Positions 1 to 6,799 of a stretch of DNA of 7,709 bases are shown here, piece by piece. Made by a program: the position numbers and the translations under genes. Source of the stretch: Bacteroidales bacterium (GTDB taxonomy: Bacteria > Bacteroidota > Bacteroidia > Bacteroidales > GCA-2711565); NCBI GenBank assembly GCA_029931995.1, contig JAOZQX010000054.1, forward strand, positions 1 to 7,709, in the 5' to 3' direction. Under the pieces are notes generated by a model, which searched no databases, had not been told where the DNA came from, and worked only from the letters and a program-made list of their open reading frames with translations. Positions within the stretch are counted from its first letter, which is position 1. Every line of letters begins with the position of its first letter.

Positions 1-1740
1 AATGATGATGGAACTTTAAACGAGAAAGCTGAACTTTATATTGGTAAAGATCGTTTTGCAGTTCGTAAAGAAATTGTTGTTGATTTGGAGAAAGCCGGAC
101 AATTGGTGAAGGTTGAAAACTACGTAAATAAAATTGGATATTCGGAAAGAACCGATGAAGTAATTGAGCCTAAACTTTCGTTGCAGTGGTTCATGAAAAT
201 GACCGAGATGGCAAAACCTGCTTTGGAATTAGTAATGGACGACACCATTCAATTTTATCCCAAAAAATTTAAAAATACTTACCGCCACTGGATGGAGAAT
301 GTGAAGGACTGGTGTATTTCTCGTCAGCTTTGGTGGGGACAGCGTATTCCGGTTTACTATCTTCCAAACCGAGAAATGGTGGTTGCCAAATCAGCAAAAG
401 AAGCCGTGCAAATGGCTAAAGAAAAATTTGACTTACCCAATCTGAAAATTGAAGATTTAAAACAAGATGAAGATGTGCTTGACACATGGTTCTCATCATG
501 GTTGTGGCCTATTTCAGTTTTCGATGGCATTCGCAATCCTGATAATAAAGACATTAACTATTACTACCCAACCAATGATTTGATTACTGCGCCCGAAATT
601 TTATTCTTCTGGGTGGCTCGTATGATTATGGCCGGACTGGAATACAAAAAAGATATTCCATTTAAAAATGTTTACCTAACCGGAATTGTGAGAGATAAAC
701 AGGGACGCAAGATGTCGAAATCGCTCGGTAATTCGCCCGACCCAATTCTTTTAATGAACAAATTCGGGGCCGATGGCGTACGTGTAGGAATGCTCCTCAC
801 CTCCCCTGCCGGAAACGATCTGCCTTTTGATGAAGTACTTTGTGAGCAAGGAAGAAATTTCAGTAATAAAATTTGGAATGCCTTACGTTTAGTTAAAGGC
901 TGGGAAATTGACACAAAAATTGAGCAGCCCGATTCAAGCAAGGTGGCCATTCAATGGTTTGAAGCCAAGCTGAATGAAACCCTAAAAACATTGGACGATC
1001 ATTTTTCGAAATACCGTATTTCGGATGCGTTAATGTCGACCTACAAATTAATTTGGGATGATTTCTGCTCCTGGTATTTGGAGATGGTTAAACCTGCTTA
1101 TCAAAAACCAATTGATGTAGCAACTTTAAATAGTACCGTTGATTTCTTTGAAAAAATCATGAAAGTTTTGCATCCGTTTATGCCTTTCATTACCGAAGAA
1201 ATTTGGCATATATTAAATGATCGCAATGGCAATGATATTATGACTAGCCTTTTGCCAGAAACAAGTCGGGTAAACCGCAAAATTTTAGAACAATTTGAAT
1301 TTGCAAAAGAGGTAATCAACGCTACTCGTTCGGTACGTGCCTCAAAAAACATCCCGAATAAAGAAAGCATCGAATTGTTGATTAAGAAGAATAATCAGTC
1401 TGCCGATTTCACTTTCGACAGCACTATTGCAAAGCTTTGTAATTTGAGTAAAATAGATTATGTAGAAAAGAAAGTTGAAGGTGCCAATACCTTCCTGATA
1501 AAATCTACTGAATTTTATATTCCTCTTTCAGATTCTATTAATGTGGGAGATGAAATTAAAAAGCTGGAAGAAGAACTCAAATACACCAATGGCTTTTTGA
1601 ATTCCATTTTAAAGAAACTCTCGAACGAACGTTTTGTAAATAATGCTCCCGAAAAAGTAGTTAAAATTGAACGGAAAAAACAAGCTGATGCTGAAGCTCG
1701 AATCAAAGTAATTGAGGAGCAATTGAAAGCAATGAGATAA
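1..1740 (+). CDS. valS: Valyl-tRNA synthetase, C-terminal two thirds (5' end outside window)
   Basis: Class I aminoacyl-tRNA synthetase that charges tRNA-Val in the cytoplasm and hydrolyses misacylated Thr-tRNA-Val. The frame is open from base 1, so the gene starts before the window and the TTG at 85 is internal. About 579 residues are visible; the family is usually near 870-880, so roughly 300 N-terminal residues, including the HIGH motif, are missing. Visible in order: the end of the CP1 editing domain (NDDGTLNEKA from base 1, YSERTDEVIEP near 139-171), the ValRS signature WCISRQLWWG (310-339), DTWFSS (481-498), the KMSKS loop (709-723), the helical anticodon-binding domain (about 930-1400), and a C-terminal coiled-coil tRNA-binding arm rich in Lys and Glu (about 1549-1737). 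No frameshift or missing motif is seen in the visible part. It converges on the GAPDH gene with 85 bases between the stop codons and no clear terminator. Confidence 0.97.
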   Translation, partial: NDDGTLNEKAELYIGKDRFAVRKEIVVDLEKAGQLVKVENYVNKIGYSERTDEVIEPKLSLQWFMKMTEMAKPALELVMDDTIQFYPKKFKNTYRHWMENVKDWCISRQLWWGQRIPVYYLPNREMVVAKSAKEAVQMAKEKFDLPNLKIEDLKQDEDVLDTWFSSWLWPISVFDGIRNPDNKDINYYYPTNDLITAPEILFFWVARMIMAGLEYKKDIPFKNVYLTGIVRDKQGRKMSKSLGNSPDPILLMNKFGADGVRVGMLLTSPAGNDLPFDEVLCEQGRNFSNKIWNALRLVKGWEIDTKIEQPDSSKVAIQWFEAKLNETLKTLDDHFSKYRISDALMSTYKLIWDDFCSWYLEMVKPAYQKPIDVATLNSTVDFFEKIMKVLHPFMPFITEEIWHILNDRNGNDIMTSLLPETSRVNRKILEQFEFAKEVINATRSVRASKNIPNKESIELLIKKNNQSADFTFDSTIAKLCNLSKIDYVEKKVEGANTFLIKSTEFYIPLSDSINVGDEIKKLEEELKYTNGFLNSILKKLSNERFVNNAPEKVVKIERKKQADAEARIKVIEEQLKAMR

Positions 1741-1756
1741 TTTGCTGATGTGCTGA
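1741..1756. repeat. Two-copy octamer repeat (TTTGCTGA/TGTGCTGA)
   Basis: Directly after the valS stop lie two adjacent 8-base units, TTTGCTGA (1741-1748) and TGTGCTGA (1749-1756), differing at two positions. A weaker third unit, TTAGTTTA, follows. Similar octamer runs built on TGCTGATG/TGCTAATG occur between genes in Bacteroidota genomes (from memory, not checked). Two copies could also be chance. Confidence 0.3.
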
Positions 1757-1825
1757 TTAGTTTATGTAAATCACAATTGTATTTCCATTGTATGACTACC
1801 GTATTACTATTGAATGTCTATCGTT

Positions 1826-2839
1826 TTACACAAACTTCTCAATCAACTCCACCAAACGAGTGGAATAACCCATTTCATTATCATACCAGGCAACTACCTT
1901 TACAAGCTTGTTTTTATCGCCTTGCACGGCAGTTAATCCGGCATCAAAAACGGCAGAGTGTGTATTCCCAATCACATCCATCGAAACAATGGGGTCTTCG
2001 GTGTATTCCAAAATGCCTTTTAAACAACCTTCGGCAGCTTCTTTAAAAGCAGCATTAATTTCTTCGATACTGCTTGGTTTTTTAAGGGTACAAGTTAAAT
2101 CAGTCAGGGAACCATCCGGCACCGGAACACGAATTCCTGCTCCACCAAGGTTCTTACTTAAATGAGGAAATATTTTAGTAACCGCTTTGGCAGCTCCGGT
2201 TGTAGTTGGAACGATAGAATATGCTGCAGCTCTTCCTCTGCGTAAATCTTTATGATGCCCATCCAATAAATTTTGATCCTGAGTATAAGAATGAACCGTG
2301 GTTATAAATCCTTTTTGAATGCCCCATTTTTCATCCAATACTTTTATCAAAGGAGCCACATTATTGGTTGTACATGAAGAGTTTGAAATAATCAAATCAT
2401 TTTTATCAATTACATGATCGTTCACCCCCAATACCACGTATTTAACGCCATTGCTTTGGCCTTTTGCCGGAGCCGAAATAATTACTTTCTTCGCACCCGA
2501 ACCTTCAATATGTTTCATGGCCTTGGTTTTGGTCACGAATTTTCCGGTAGCTTCAATAACTACATCAATATTAAGCTCTTTCCAAGGAAGGCGATCCGGC
2601 ATTCTCTCAGCATAAACTTTAATGGATTGGCCCTTAATAATAATATGCCCCTCATCGTGGCTCACTTCACCTTTATACGTTTTGTGAACTGAGTCGTATT
2701 TAAACAAATGCGCCAGAGTACGGGCATCCGTTAAATCATTTACGGCAATCACATCCATGCGTTCGTTTTGTAATAACTGACGTAAAACAATCCGTCCAAT
2801 CCGTCCAAACCCATTAATGGCCACTCTAATCTTTTGCAT
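1826..2839 (-). CDS. gapA: Type I glyceraldehyde-3-phosphate dehydrogenase
   Basis: Phosphorylating GAPDH of central glycolysis/gluconeogenesis: glyceraldehyde-3-phosphate + NAD + phosphate to 1,3-bisphosphoglycerate, in the cytoplasm. The 337 residues match the normal family length. The N-terminal Rossmann fold shows NGFGRIGR (residues 9-16). Asp35 after the second strand suggests NAD preference over NADP. The catalytic Cys156 lies in SNSSCTTN and the partner His183 in TTVHSYT. The C-terminal WYDNEMGYS is intact. The start ATG directly precedes the Rossmann strand, as in the family. Variations: Ser replaces the usual Ala two residues before the catalytic Cys; Asn160 stands where many GAPDHs have a second Cys (C-x3-C); HHKDLRRGRA replaces the common PHKDLRRARA. 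The gene is divergent from the M20 peptidase gene. A candidate promoter at 2952-2979 would give a leader of about 100 bases carrying the palindromic pair at 2872-2939. No clear terminator follows the stop. Confidence 0.97.
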   Translation of the reverse strand: MQKIRVAINGFGRIGRIVLRQLLQNERMDVIAVNDLTDARTLAHLFKYDSVHKTYKGEVSHDEGHIIIKGQSIKVYAERMPDRLPWKELNIDVVIEATGKFVTKTKAMKHIEGSGAKKVIISAPAKGQSNGVKYVVLGVNDHVIDKNDLIISNSSCTTNNVAPLIKVLDEKWGIQKGFITTVHSYTQDQNLLDGHHKDLRRGRAAAYSIVPTTTGAAKAVTKIFPHLSKNLGGAGIRVPVPDGSLTDLTCTLKKPSSIEEINAAFKEAAEGCLKGILEYTEDPIVSMDVIGNTHSAVFDAGLTAVQGDKNKLVKVVAWYDNEMGYSTRLVELIEKFV

Positions 2840-2871
2840 AATAAATTTCTCTTTTTCTCAATATTTTCAAT

Positions 2872-2939
2872 CGCTATTCCGGACATGATCCGGAATCTTA
2901 GAGTAAACTATGAGATGCTGAATTAAGTTCAGCATGACG
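2872..2939. repeat. Inverted pair of REP/BIME-like palindromes
   Basis: Two hairpin units lie in opposite orientation. Unit 1 (+ strand, 2876-2898) has an 8-bp stem, 2876-2883 with 2889-2896, and a 5-base loop. Unit 2 (- strand, 2935-2913) has the same geometry, 2935-2928 with 2922-2915. Read in their own orientation, 15 of 23 bases are identical. Six of the eight differences form three compensatory pair changes: 2878/2894 T-A versus G-C, 2880/2892 C-G versus T-A, and 2882/2890 G-C versus A-T. The remaining two are in the loop. Both units end in ATCT, and CGNN flanks each outer side. This covariation indicates a repeat family kept for its fold, like REP elements paired as BIMEs. No REP-associated (RAYT-type) transposase gene is in the window. 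Confidence 0.8.
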
Positions 2940-2951
2940 TTAATATTAATA

Positions 2952-2979
2952 CAAAATTAGAAAAATTCAGCATACCAAA
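2952..2979 (-). promoter_or_regulatory. Candidate Bacteroidota promoter for the GAPDH gene
   Basis: On the minus strand, TAATTTTG (2959-2952) matches the Bacteroidota -7 consensus TAnnTTTG exactly. TTTG (2979-2976) fits the -33 element. The spacer is 16 bases, slightly short of the usual range of roughly 17-23. Transcription would begin near 2945 and run through both palindromes before the ATG at 2839. Motif match only. Confidence 0.5.
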
Positions 2980-3101
2980 GGCTGCATCGGAAAAAATCTA
3001 CGCTTGGTCGAAATATTAAATATTTGTGCATTCTTAAGCGCTAAAATCCGCATTATTTCTTAATTTAGCTCCTCAATTTTAAATCATTATCTACACATAT
3101 T

Positions 3102-4472
3102 ATGGAACAAGCAAAAAAATACATTCAAGAAAATAAGGAACGATTTTTAGAAGAGTTATTCGATTTGATTAGAATTCCTTCTATCAGCTCGATAGCCGAT
3201 CATAAAGATGATATGGTAAAAGCTGCCGAATACTGGAAAGCATCCATGTTGAGCGCAGGTTGCGACAAAGCTGAAGTAATGCCTACCGCTGGTAATCCCG
3301 TAGTTTACGGTGAGAAAATTATTGATGCCAATTTACCAACCGTTTTGGTTTATGCACATTATGATGTAATGCCTGTTGATCCCATCGAATTATGGAACAA
3401 ACCTCCTTTTGAGCCAAGCATTGAAGACGGAAAAATTTGGGCTCGTGGTGCCGACGATGATAAAGGACAAGCTTTTATGCATGCTAAAGCTTTCGAAGCC
3501 ATGGTTAAAACCAATACACTTCCTTGCAATGTAAAATTTATGATCGAAGGCGAAGAAGAAATTGGTTCTCCGAATATGGGCGCTTGGTGCGAGGCTAATA
3601 AAGACATTTTAAATGCCGATATTATTTTGGTTTCTGATACCGGAATGATTGCCCGCGATATCCCTTCAATTACTACAGGACTTAGAGGTTTGGGTTATTG
3701 GGAAGTAGAAGTAACCGGACCGAATAAAGATCTTCACTCAGGTTTATTTGGTGGTGCTGTAGCTAACCCAATTAATGTATTGGCTAAAATGATTACCGAT
3801 ATGGTTGACGAAGACGGACATATTACCATCCCTGGTTTTTATGATGACGTTTTGGAAGTAAGCCTCGAAGAACGCAAAAAAATGGCGGAAGCTCCTTTTG
3901 ATGAAGAAGGCTATAAAAAAGCAATAGATGTGAAAGCATTGAAAGGTGAAAAAGGGTATTCTCCTAGCGAGCATACCGGCATTCGTCCAACTTTTGATAT
4001 TTGTGGTATTTGGGGTGGTTATACCGGCGAAGGTGCCAAAACCGTACTTCCATCAAAAGCATTTGCAAAAATTTCGAGCCGTTTGGTACCTAACCAAAAC
4101 AACGAAAAAATCATGCAATTGTTTAAAGAGCATTTTGAAGCTATAGCTCCTGATTATGTAAATGTAAAAGTTAACATTTTGCATGGCGGACAAGCTTATG
4201 TTTGCCCAATCGATATTCCTGCTTATAAAGCAGCCGAAATAGCTTATAATAAAACTTATAACCGTATGCCGGTTCCGGTACGTAGTGGAGGAAGTATTCC
4301 TATCATTGCTACATTTGAAGAAAAACTGGGATTAAAATCGGTATTGATGGGATTTGGTTTGGAGAGCGATGCCATTCACTCACCTAACGAAAACTTCCCA
4401 TTGGAGCAATTCTATAATGGTATGGATACTATTGTTGAGTTTTATAAAGCTTATGCGGAAATTATGAAGTAA
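3102..4472 (+). CDS. M20-family zinc metallopeptidase (dipeptidase-like)
   Basis: Probable cytoplasmic di-zinc dipeptidase or carboxypeptidase of the M20 family (carnosinase/ArgE/DapE relatives). It has 456 residues, typical length, and no signal peptide. Family metal-site motifs are all present: AHYDV (His86, Asp88), RGADDDKG (bridging Asp119), EGEEEIGS (general base Glu152, ligand Glu153), SDTG (ligand Asp179) and AIHSPNE (ligand His426). The insertion (lid/dimerisation) domain runs from about residue 200 to 320 and contains DLHSG with His212, the residue that reaches across the dimer to the active site in relatives. VRSGGSIP (393-400) is the substrate-side glycine loop. Substrate cannot be read from the sequence: the family covers dipeptides, acylated amino acids and related compounds. 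The ATG is preceded by an A/T-rich leader without Shine-Dalgarno; TAATTTAG at 3061-3068 is a one-mismatch -7 candidate with no good -33 partner. A strong terminator follows the stop, so it is probably monocistronic. Confidence 0.93.
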   Translation: MEQAKKYIQENKERFLEELFDLIRIPSISSIADHKDDMVKAAEYWKASMLSAGCDKAEVMPTAGNPVVYGEKIIDANLPTVLVYAHYDVMPVDPIELWNKPPFEPSIEDGKIWARGADDDKGQAFMHAKAFEAMVKTNTLPCNVKFMIEGEEEIGSPNMGAWCEANKDILNADIILVSDTGMIARDIPSITTGLRGLGYWEVEVTGPNKDLHSGLFGGAVANPINVLAKMITDMVDEDGHITIPGFYDDVLEVSLEERKKMAEAPFDEEGYKKAIDVKALKGEKGYSPSEHTGIRPTFDICGIWGGYTGEGAKTVLPSKAFAKISSRLVPNQNNEKIMQLFKEHFEAIAPDYVNVKVNILHGGQAYVCPIDIPAYKAAEIAYNKTYNRMPVPVRSGGSIPIIATFEEKLGLKSVLMGFGLESDAIHSPNENFPLEQFYNGMDTIVEFYKAYAEIMK

Positions 4473-4492
4473 GATTATCTCTAGTATATTTT

Positions 4493-4522
4493 AAAACCCA
4501 CTCATTTTGAGTGGGTTTTTTT
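4493..4522 (+). terminator. Strong intrinsic terminator after the M20 peptidase gene
   Basis: Perfect 12-bp stem, 4493-4504 (AAAACCCACTCA) with 4508-4519, a 3-base loop, and a run of seven T at 4516-4522. It starts 21 bases after the peptidase stop and ends 28 bases before the next start codon, separating the two genes transcriptionally. Confidence 0.93.
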
Positions 4523-4550
4523 ATAAGGCTATATATTTAAAAATTAGAAT

Positions 4551-5375
4551 ATGAATAGCCCCGATAGAAATTTTGCAGAAATCATTTCTCTGTTTGGACT
4601 AACAATTCATACAGCACAATCAATTGAATTAGTATTAATTAACTATTTGATGTATAAGAAATACCTTAAAGATGAATTAATCATTAAAACAAGATATGAT
4701 GAAATTTTTTCAGATCTAACCAAAATGACATTTGGTCAATTAAAAAGAGAACTACTTACAATCCCAAATATAGATGAGCAAGAAATTAATTATTTTCATA
4801 AAACTCGTGACAATTTAGTACATCATTATTTTTGGAACAAATCAGTAGAAATGGCGAATCCAAACCTTAATTATAAGGTTTTAGACGAGCTTTATGATAT
4901 AATGAACAAGTTTAATGTAATAGAAGAAAAATATTACCAAGAAAATCGTAAATATTTAGAAGAAAAAGGAGTTAACCTTGATGAAGTCAAAAATAAATTA
5001 CTATCATTACCTTCTACACCTGCTCAGAAATTACTACGAAAGCTAAATAAAGATGAAACTTTAATTGATGTTTACGGATACAAATTGAATGAAAATGAAG
5101 CGTACATTCCAATATTTGTTCTTGAAGATGAGACAATTTGGACTGTATACGAAAATGGATTATCACTATTTGAGAATGAGATTAATCCAGATCATAAAAC
5201 TAAACTGGATCAATTAAAAAATCTTTTTCCTATACAACAATTCAATCCAAAACCTAAAATAAAATCAAACTGGAATTATGATTTAGATTTAAAAAAGAAA
5301 GGATTAATAATTAGAATAATGGCTAACAATAGTGTGGACGGAGTAAGCTTCCGTTGGGCAATAACGAAAAAATAG
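4551..5375 (+). CDS. Uncharacterised protein with HEPN-like N-terminal domain
   Basis: The protein (274 residues) is not one I recognise. The N-terminal half (about residues 5-130) is predicted largely helical. It contains TFGQLKREL (60-68) followed by KTRDNLVHHYF (84-94), in which Arg86-Asp-Asn-Leu-Val-His91 fits the R-[polar]-x3-H motif of HEPN domains, many of which are RNases in abortive infection, toxin-antitoxin or CRISPR-linked systems. A Lys/Glu-rich helical linker (about 124-170) leads to a C-terminal part (about 172-274) that looks strand-rich and has no motif I know. There is no signal peptide or membrane segment. The gene stands alone between two strong terminators, with no nucleotidyltransferase or antitoxin beside it. 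It is AT-richer than its neighbours: 11 of 60 G+C at 4621-4680 and 19 of 60 at 4801-4860, against 27 of 60 at 4021-4080 in the peptidase gene, which suggests acquisition. TATATTTA at 4532-4539 is a one-mismatch -7 candidate. The HEPN call is an inference from one motif plus helix context. Confidence 0.85.
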   Translation: MNSPDRNFAEIISLFGLTIHTAQSIELVLINYLMYKKYLKDELIIKTRYDEIFSDLTKMTFGQLKRELLTIPNIDEQEINYFHKTRDNLVHHYFWNKSVEMANPNLNYKVLDELYDIMNKFNVIEEKYYQENRKYLEEKGVNLDEVKNKLLSLPSTPAQKLLRKLNKDETLIDVYGYKLNENEAYIPIFVLEDETIWTVYENGLSLFENEINPDHKTKLDQLKNLFPIQQFNPKPKIKSNWNYDLDLKKKGLIIRIMANNSVDGVSFRWAITKK

Positions 5376-5439
5376 CTTCCTTGCTAAACACAGCTTTCTC
5401 CATTCACGCGAACTTCTTTGTCCGTGTCTTAAAAAACAC

Positions 5440-5463
5440 AAAGCCCCATTTGGGGCTTTTTTT
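5440..5463. terminator. Intrinsic terminator, probably bidirectional
   Basis: Stem 5440-5447 (AAAGCCCC) with 5452-5459, loop ATTT, followed on the + strand by T at 5457-5463. On the minus strand the same hairpin is followed by a T-rich stretch (complement of the A run at 5431-5436). It lies between two convergent genes, 64 bases after the HEPN-like gene and close to the stop of the minus-strand gene at 5470, so it can serve both. Confidence 0.88.
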
Positions 5464-5469
5464 GTTTCA

Positions 5470-6057
5470 TTAATCCAAGCGTTGCCAATCCAGGCTTATT
5501 TTGTCATTATAAACTCTGGTGGCCCATTTACCTTCAGCACCTGGCATTATGCCTTGTACAGAGAAATAATGCGTGGATGGAAAAACAGCCGGGGAATCGG
5601 ACTGTAATTCCATGGAACCTCTGAACTTTGGAAATAAAACATCCCCAACCTCATCTTCCCATTTCAAATCGAAAACCAGTTGAGCCTTGCCTTTTACCAC
5701 ATAATCAAAACTGGATTCGATTTCACCTTTATCATTCCACACAATAAATCGGATGGTTGCCGTTTTAAGGCTAAAATTTGTGATACAAACTTCAATATCT
5801 GTATAGTAAAAATCCTGTTTTACAAAGGGGCAAAACCAACGTGGTTTTAAGTTGTTTATTACTATGGGTTCGATTTTAAGGTTTAAGGATTCAGCAATAA
5901 TCTCATGAATATTTTTAATATCCTTTTCCAGTTCTTCCTTTTGTTCATGTTGTTTTTCTCGTTTGCTTGGTTCATTCTCCTCCCATTGAGCAAAAACATT
6001 GCTTATACTAAAAGCAAATAATAATGCCAGAATGATTTTGATGTTATTTGTTTTCAT
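5470..6057 (-). CDS. Secreted protein of the tandem KPxWxC family, copy 3 (195 aa)
   Basis: Function unknown. The frame stays open upstream to 6363, but I chose the ATG at 6057. It opens with a classic signal peptide (MKTNNIKIILALLFAFSISN, then VFA|Q), and its first bases match the paralogue's start at 6718, whereas the longer reading overlaps the paralogue out of frame. The mature protein begins with Gln24, then a charged Glu/Lys-rich segment (24-60). The shared domain follows: KPRWFCP (71-77), TDIEVCITNFS (86-96), NDKGEIE (108-114), GSMELQSDSPAVFP (147-160) and a final DWQRLD (190-195). Alternating hydrophobic runs suggest a beta-sandwich, by inference. There is no lipobox Cys, membrane anchor or C-terminal sorting domain, so it is probably periplasmic or otherwise exported. 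It is the last of three tandem paralogues, 124 bases after the previous one, with its own candidate promoter and a strong terminator. Confidence 0.88.
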   Translation of the reverse strand: MKTNNIKIILALLFAFSISNVFAQWEENEPSKREKQHEQKEELEKDIKNIHEIIAESLNLKIEPIVINNLKPRWFCPFVKQDFYYTDIEVCITNFSLKTATIRFIVWNDKGEIESSFDYVVKGKAQLVFDLKWEDEVGDVLFPKFRGSMELQSDSPAVFPSTHYFSVQGIMPGAEGKWATRVYNDKISLDWQRLD

Positions 6058-6098
6058 GGTTTTGATTTTTGGTTTATCAAAAAATACATTAATAAATA

Positions 6099-6128
6099 TG
6101 AAAGTACATATAAGAACCCTGCTCGCAA
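6099..6128 (-). promoter_or_regulatory. Candidate promoter for the third tandem gene
   Basis: On the minus strand, TTG (6128-6126) lies 19 bases before TACTTTCA (6106-6099), which matches TAnnTTTG at six of eight positions. The spacing is good but the -7 element is imperfect. It would give a leader of about 35 bases before the ATG at 6057. This AT-rich 124-base gap contains no gene. Confidence 0.3.
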
Positions 6129-6181
6129 TGATTATAATTGGTGCGGCAAAAAAAATCAATTTATGATATAGATCCTTATTA

Positions 6182-6718
6182 CTATAAATCAATACGATGC
6201 CATTGTGCTGCAACGCTAACAGTATAACGCCATTCCTGATCATCATCAAGCATTGCTCCACCTTCATCACCCAGATAACTTGAGGACGGAAAAACGGCAG
6301 GTGAATCAGCATGTAATTCAACCGATCCAGCAAAATAACCTCCTTCTCCCATGAAATTTTCATAATCTAAATAAGAAGTATGATTTGCTTTGGGTTCCAG
6401 CTCAAGAATGGATTTATATACTACTTTACCATCCCTATTATGGTAGAATAATTTAACCCTAACCTTTTGCATACTGAAATTAACAACACTAACTATAGCA
6501 AAACTTTTATGCCCCCCTTGTCTAACTCTTAAATAAGGGCAAATCCATCGTGGTTTCATTTCACCTTTCATATGCTTCTCAGTATAATCCTTAGTAAGAA
6601 GTCCTTCATCAACTTCTACAGTTTGGACTTCTCTATTTGGGGGTAGCTGGCTATAACCAATACCAATACTAAGTGCAAATATGAGCACATAAATGATTTT
6701 AATGTTATTTGTTTTCAT
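6182..6718 (-). CDS. Secreted protein of the tandem KPxWxC family, copy 2 (178 aa)
   Basis: Function unknown; paralogue of the genes on both sides. The signal peptide (residues 1-23, MKTNNIKIIYVLIFALSIG, then GYS|Q) is almost the same as that of the 5470-6057 gene: 26 of the first 27 coding bases are identical. The mature protein starts at Gln24 and has the shortest variable segment of the three (24-54). The shared domain shows KPRWICP (55-61), VSVVNFS (76-82), NRDGKVVY (94-101), GSVELHADSPAVFPSSSY (131-148) and QWHRID (172-177). Its only mature cysteine is Cys60 in the KPxWxC motif, so an intramolecular disulfide is excluded for this copy. It lies 81 bases after the 6800-7420 gene, with a weak hairpin between. 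Upstream TTAATTTG is a one-mismatch -7 candidate. No lipobox or membrane anchor is seen. Confidence 0.9.
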   Translation of the reverse strand: MKTNNIKIIYVLIFALSIGIGYSQLPPNREVQTVEVDEGLLTKDYTEKHMKGEMKPRWICPYLRVRQGGHKSFAIVSVVNFSMQKVRVKLFYHNRDGKVVYKSILELEPKANHTSYLDYENFMGEGGYFAGSVELHADSPAVFPSSSYLGDEGGAMLDDDQEWRYTVSVAAQWHRIDL

Positions 6719-6774
6719 AGGTTTTATCTTTTAAAATTTATAAACATCTATTCAAATTAATAAGAATTTAAAAC

Positions 6775-6792
6775 ACCCTCCTAATAGAGGGT
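6775..6792 (-). terminator. Weak terminator or attenuating hairpin between tandem copies 1 and 2
   Basis: ACCCTC (6775-6780) pairs with GAGGGT (6787-6792) around a 6-base loop, 8 bases beyond the stop of the 6800-7420 gene. On the minus strand it is followed by GTTTTAAATT, a short T tract, so termination is probably partial. The stem could instead protect the mRNA 3' end. Confidence 0.5.
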
Positions 6793-6799
6793 AAAACTT

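Noticed and set aside
1750..2165. Plus-strand frames opposite the GAPDH gene.
   Set aside because: They are antisense shadows of a strongly conserved coding region, with no independent coding character.
3001..3068. Promoter for the M20 peptidase gene at TATTTG (3021-3026) or TAATTTAG (3061-3068).
   Set aside because: The first lacks the two-base spacing inside the -7 element. The second has one mismatch and no TTTG at suitable distance. Neither is strong enough to list as a feature.
5376..5439. Possible extra element between the HEPN-like gene and the terminator.
   Set aside because: Only 64 bases, with no reading frame, repeat or structure apart from the following terminator.
5470..6363. 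A longer reading frame extending the 5470-6057 gene upstream to 6363, giving 297 residues.
   Set aside because: The extra 102 residues overlap the 3' part of the paralogous gene at 6182-6718 in another frame and cross the intergenic gap. The signal peptide and paralogue alignment both fix the start at 6057.
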